6,587 nt of DNA from Clostridia bacterium (lineage in GTDB: Bacteria > Bacillota_A > Clostridia > Christensenellales > Aristaeellaceae), in the NCBI GenBank assembly GCA_017399225.1, contig JAFQEB010000001.1, forward strand, positions 1 to 6,587, read 5' to 3'. Below, piece after piece: positions 4,580 to 6,587 of this stretch. The notes beneath the pieces are model-generated. The model saw only the letters and a program-made list of their open reading frames with translations. It did not search any database and was not told the DNA's origin. The first letter of the stretch is position 1. The number at the start of each line of letters is the position of its first letter. The position numbers and the translations under genes are program-made.

Positions 4580-5010
4580 TTGTATCAGTATCTTTACATA
4601 CTGTACGCTTTTCCTGCGCCTTGTATTGTACACGGTTTTGCAGAAAAAAGCAAGCAGAAATTTCGCGCGCCTCTTCCCGGGCGTCGGAAGGGATGCTGAA
4701 GGTTCAACATTACTGCCGGTGTTCGCACCGGTAGACACGCCATTACCGGCTGGACAGGAGCTGCTCAATGACACTGAGCCCGGAAGTCAACCGCCTGCCC
4801 CTTGAGATGGATATCGATTGAAAACCCTGATTTGAGCGATTTGAATCAGGATTTTCGGCATGTCTGTCAGAAGTTCAGGCAAACGACTTCAGGCCGCTGC
4901 GCGCAGCAGGCTGCAGAAGGTATGGCAAGCATTCGGCCGGGCCACCGGCCGGCGAAAGCAGTGCAGGTTCCCCTGCAAGGCTGACGACGTAAGAGGGGTG
5001 ATAGCTTTCT
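4580..5010 (+). other. Long structured leader (5' UTR) of rpoB
   Basis: No credible gene is seen in these roughly 430 bases. Visible stems are: CAGTAT/ATACTG (4586-4591, 4598-4603, extended by GTA/TAC past a bulge); CTGCCGGTG/CACCGGTAG around a TTCG loop (4713-4734); GCTCA/TGAGC (4763-4767, 4775-4779); CCTGATT/AATCAGG (4826-4832, 4844-4850) flanked by AAAA and TTTT; GAAGT/ACTTC (4870-4874, 4886-4890); the palindrome GCTGCGCGCAGC (4896-4907); CGGCCGG/CCGGCCG (4934-4940, 4945-4951); and TGCAGG/CCTGCA (4962-4967, 4972-4977). ACCGGT-type segments at 4715-4720, 4728-4733 and 4744-4750 can pair in alternative ways. No hairpin is followed by a long T-run, so a classical terminator-attenuator is not evident. 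Confidence 0.6.
4713..4734 (+). ncRNA. Stable TTCG-loop hairpin in the rpoB leader
   Basis: CTGCCGGTG (4713-4721), loop TTCG, CACCGGTAG (4726-4734). The 9-bp stem includes one G-U pair. It is the strongest local structure in the first half of the leader. Its right arm can instead pair with TACCGG at 4744-4749, and its left arm with ACCGGC at 4745-4750. It may be part of a larger RNA element; no known family is assigned with certainty. Confidence 0.45.
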
Positions 5011-6587
5011 ATGGCGCATGAGGTTGAAATGGGTAAGCTCCGCAAGCGCATGAGCTTCTCGCGCATCGATACTGTTCTTGACATGCCCGATCTGATCGAG
5101 GTGCAGAAGAACTCCTATCAGCGCTTTCTTGATACCGACCTGCGGGAAGTCCTGGCGGACGCCTCGCCCATTACCGATTATAACGGCACGCTGGAATTGA
5201 CGTTCACGGATTACTATCTGGGTGAGCCGAAGAATTCCATGGAGCGCTGCCGCGAGCGCGACATGACCTATGCCGCGCCGCTGAACGTCCATGTGCAGCT
5301 GTACAACGCCGAGACCTCCGAGATCAAGGAGACCGACGTTTACATGGGCGATTTCCCGCTGATGACGGAGAATGGTACCTTCATCATCAACGGCGCTGAG
5401 CGCGTCATCGTTTCCCAGCTGGTGCGCTCCCCCGGCTGCTACTATTCCCGTGCGCTGGATAAGGCTGGCGTGCCCCTCTACTCTGCGCAGATCATCCCCA
5501 ACCGCGGCGCTTGGCTGGAGTACGAGACCGACTCCAACAACGTCATGTGGGTCCGCCTGGACCGCGCCCGCAAGCTGTGCCTGACGGTGCTGCTGCGCGC
5601 CCTGGGCATCGAGACCGACGCGCAGATCATCGACCTGCTGGGCGATGACGACCGTCTGACCGCCACCCTCTCCCGCGACAACACGCTGGACGAGGCCGAA
5701 AAGGGCGGCAACATTCGCCGCATCCGTGAGCAGGCCCTGCTGGAGATTTACAAGAAGCAGAAGCCCGGCGAGCCGGAGAGCGTGGACAGTGCCACCAACC
5801 TGTTCAACTCCCTGTTCTTCGACGCAAAGCGCTATGACGTGATGCGCGTGGGCCGCTATAAGTTCAACAAGAAGCTCTCCATCGCCACCCGTATGGCCCG
5901 TCATGGGGCGGCCGAGGATATCATCGATCCCCGCACGGGCGAGATCCTGGTGGGCAAGGGCGAGTTCATCGACCTGGATACCGCCCGCCGCGTGCAGAAC
6001 GCCGGCGTGAACGAGGTCAAGGTCGTTACCGAGGGCGGCGTGCGCAAGATCGTGGGCAACAACTTCGTTGACGCCCGCGAGTACCTGCCCTTCGATCCCC
6101 GCGAGGCCGGCATCCTGGAGATGGTGCATCTGCCCACCCTGAAGAGCCTGATCGAGAACACCGACGCGGATATGCTCAAGCAGGTCATCGCCGACAACGT
6201 AGCGGCGCTGGTGCCCAAGCACATCCTGCCCGATGATATCGTGGCCTCCGTCAGCTACATACTGGGCCTGCCCTACGGCATCGGCTCCATCGACGATATC
6301 GACCATCTGGGCAACCGCCGCCTGCGCTCCGTGGGCGAGCTGCTGCAGAACCAGATCCGTATCGGCCTGAGCCGCCTGGAGCGCACCGTCAAGGAGCGCA
6401 TGAGCACCCAGGATACCCTGGAGGTCAACCCCGGCGACCTGATCAACATCCGTCCTGTGACCGCCGCGGTCAAGGAGTTCTTCGGCTCCTCCCAGCTGTC
6501 CCAGTTCATGGATCAGTGTAACCCCCTGGCTGAGCTGACCCACAAGCGCCGCCTGTCCGCCCTGGGCCCCGGCGGTCTGAACCGCGA
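5011..6587 (+). CDS. rpoB: RNA polymerase beta subunit, N-terminal 525 residues (runs off right edge)
   Basis: An uninterrupted frame begins [20 protein letters not shown] and [19 protein letters not shown] follows soon after, the standard start of Firmicutes Rpo[20 protein letters not shown] (124-142) and the fork-loop and rifampicin region [20 protein letters not shown] (492-511) are clear. RpoB forms the catalytic core of RNA polymerase with beta-prime. About 40-45% of the usual length is present; the C-terminal part and rpoC should lie to the right. The start at 5011 follows GAGGGG (4993-4998) with somewhat long spacing; an ATG at 5026 is less likely because MAHxV is the common beginning. 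Residues matching E. coli Q513, D516, H526, R529 and S531 are wild type. The gene has its own promoter and long leader instead of following rplL. Confidence 0.97.
   Translation, partial: MAHEVEMGKLRKRMSFSRIDTVLDMPDLIEVQKNSYQRFLDTDLREVLADASPITDYNGTLELTFTDYYLGEPKNSMERCRERDMTYAAPLNVHVQLYNAETSEIKETDVYMGDFPLMTENGTFIINGAERVIVSQLVRSPGCYYSRALDKAGVPLYSAQIIPNRGAWLEYETDSNNVMWVRLDRARKLCLTVLLRALGIETDAQIIDLLGDDDRLTATLSRDNTLDEAEKGGNIRRIREQALLEIYKKQKPGEPESVDSATNLFNSLFFDAKRYDVMRVGRYKFNKKLSIATRMARHGAAEDIIDPRTGEILVGKGEFIDLDTARRVQNAGVNEVKVVTEGGVRKIVGNNFVDAREYLPFDPREAGILEMVHLPTLKSLIENTDADMLKQVIADNVAALVPKHILPDDIVASVSYILGLPYGIGSIDDIDHLGNRRLRSVGELLQNQIRIGLSRLERTVKERMSTQDTLEVNPGDLINIRPVTAAVKEFFGSSQLSQFMDQCNPLAELTHKRRLSALGPGGLNR

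Noticed and set aside
4817..4846. Possible second rpoB promoter, TTGAAA (4818-4823), 17 bp, TTGAAT (4841-4846)
   Set aside because: Only four of six bases match in the -10 and the segment is better explained as the CCTGATT/AATCAGG hairpin. The promoter at 4545-4573 is much stronger.
4821..4855. CCTGATT/AATCAGG hairpin with flanking A and T runs as a terminator before rpoB
   Set aside because: The GC core is weak, there is a C-A mismatch in the stem and only four T residues follow. Efficient termination would also block an essential gene unless controlled, so it is kept only as a leader stem.
4574..4984. Small frames of 60-66 codons in the rpoB leader (minus 4574-4774, plus 4802-4984)
   Set aside because: Neither has a good ribosome binding site or a protein-like composition, and both cross strong hairpins. 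A regulatory leader peptide cannot be excluded but is not supported.
4867..6543. 558-codon open frame on the minus strand
   Set aside because: It lies opposite rpoB, whose plus-strand frame is unmistakable over the whole span. The minus frame has low-complexity, His/Gln/Leu-rich translation typical of an antisense shadow in GC-rich coding DNA.
1..6587. CRISPR arrays, insertion sequences, tRNA or rRNA genes
   Set aside because: No regularly spaced repeats, transposase motifs, terminal inverted repeats with target duplications, or tRNA/rRNA signatures were seen on either strand.

Overview
The window looks like a chromosomal segment from a GC-rich, endospore-forming member of the Firmicutes (class Clostridia, in the style of gut Oscillospiraceae or Christensenellaceae relatives). 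The basis is the Gram-positive-type RpoB N-terminus and rifampicin region, the YbxF-like L7Ae protein next to rpsL, strong GGAGG-type ribosome binding sites, a SpoIID-family protein, and SdpR/SdpI homologues. The exact genus cannot be read from the sequence.

Layout, left to right. (1) 1-560, minus strand: the start of rpsL (S12) runs off the left edge and is preceded by ybxF (an L7Ae-type ribosomal protein). A TTGACA-17-TACACT promoter with an extended -10 and a leader of about 105 nt drive the pair. (2) 690-1689, plus strand: a SpoIID-family lipoprotein with a sigma-E-like promoter. (3) 1691-3524, minus strand: a compact operon of an ArsR-family repressor (SdpR-like), an SdpI-like membrane protein and a CPBP-family membrane protein. 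It has a TTGACA-17-TATCAT promoter, an operator-like palindrome over the start point, and an intrinsic terminator abutting the spoIID stop codon. (4) 3543-4516, minus strand: a secreted metallo-beta-lactamase-fold hydrolase. Its terminator hairpin contains the -35 box of the next operon. (5) 4510-5010: a divergent promoter region with a 9-bp palindrome, then an unusually long leader (about 430 nt) full of hairpins. (6) 5011 to the right edge, plus strand: the first 525 codons of rpoB.

The main oddity is gene order. In most Firmicutes the order is rplJ-rplL-rpoB-rpoC-ybxF-rpsL on one strand. Here rpoB and ybxF-rpsL point away from each other, are about 4.6 kb apart, and each has its own strong promoter. 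A single inversion of the rpoBC block plus accessory genes at the junction would explain this, and predicts a convergent rplL just beyond rpoC. Between the two essential operons sit sporulation, membrane-immunity and secreted-hydrolase genes.

The best candidates for new biology are the sdpR-sdpI-CPBP cassette, which has no toxin genes beside it in the window, and the rpoB leader. The leader has mutually exclusive pairings, possible Shine-Dalgarno masking and a stretch resembling the conserved 3' part of cobalamin riboswitches. All RNA and promoter calls were made by eye.
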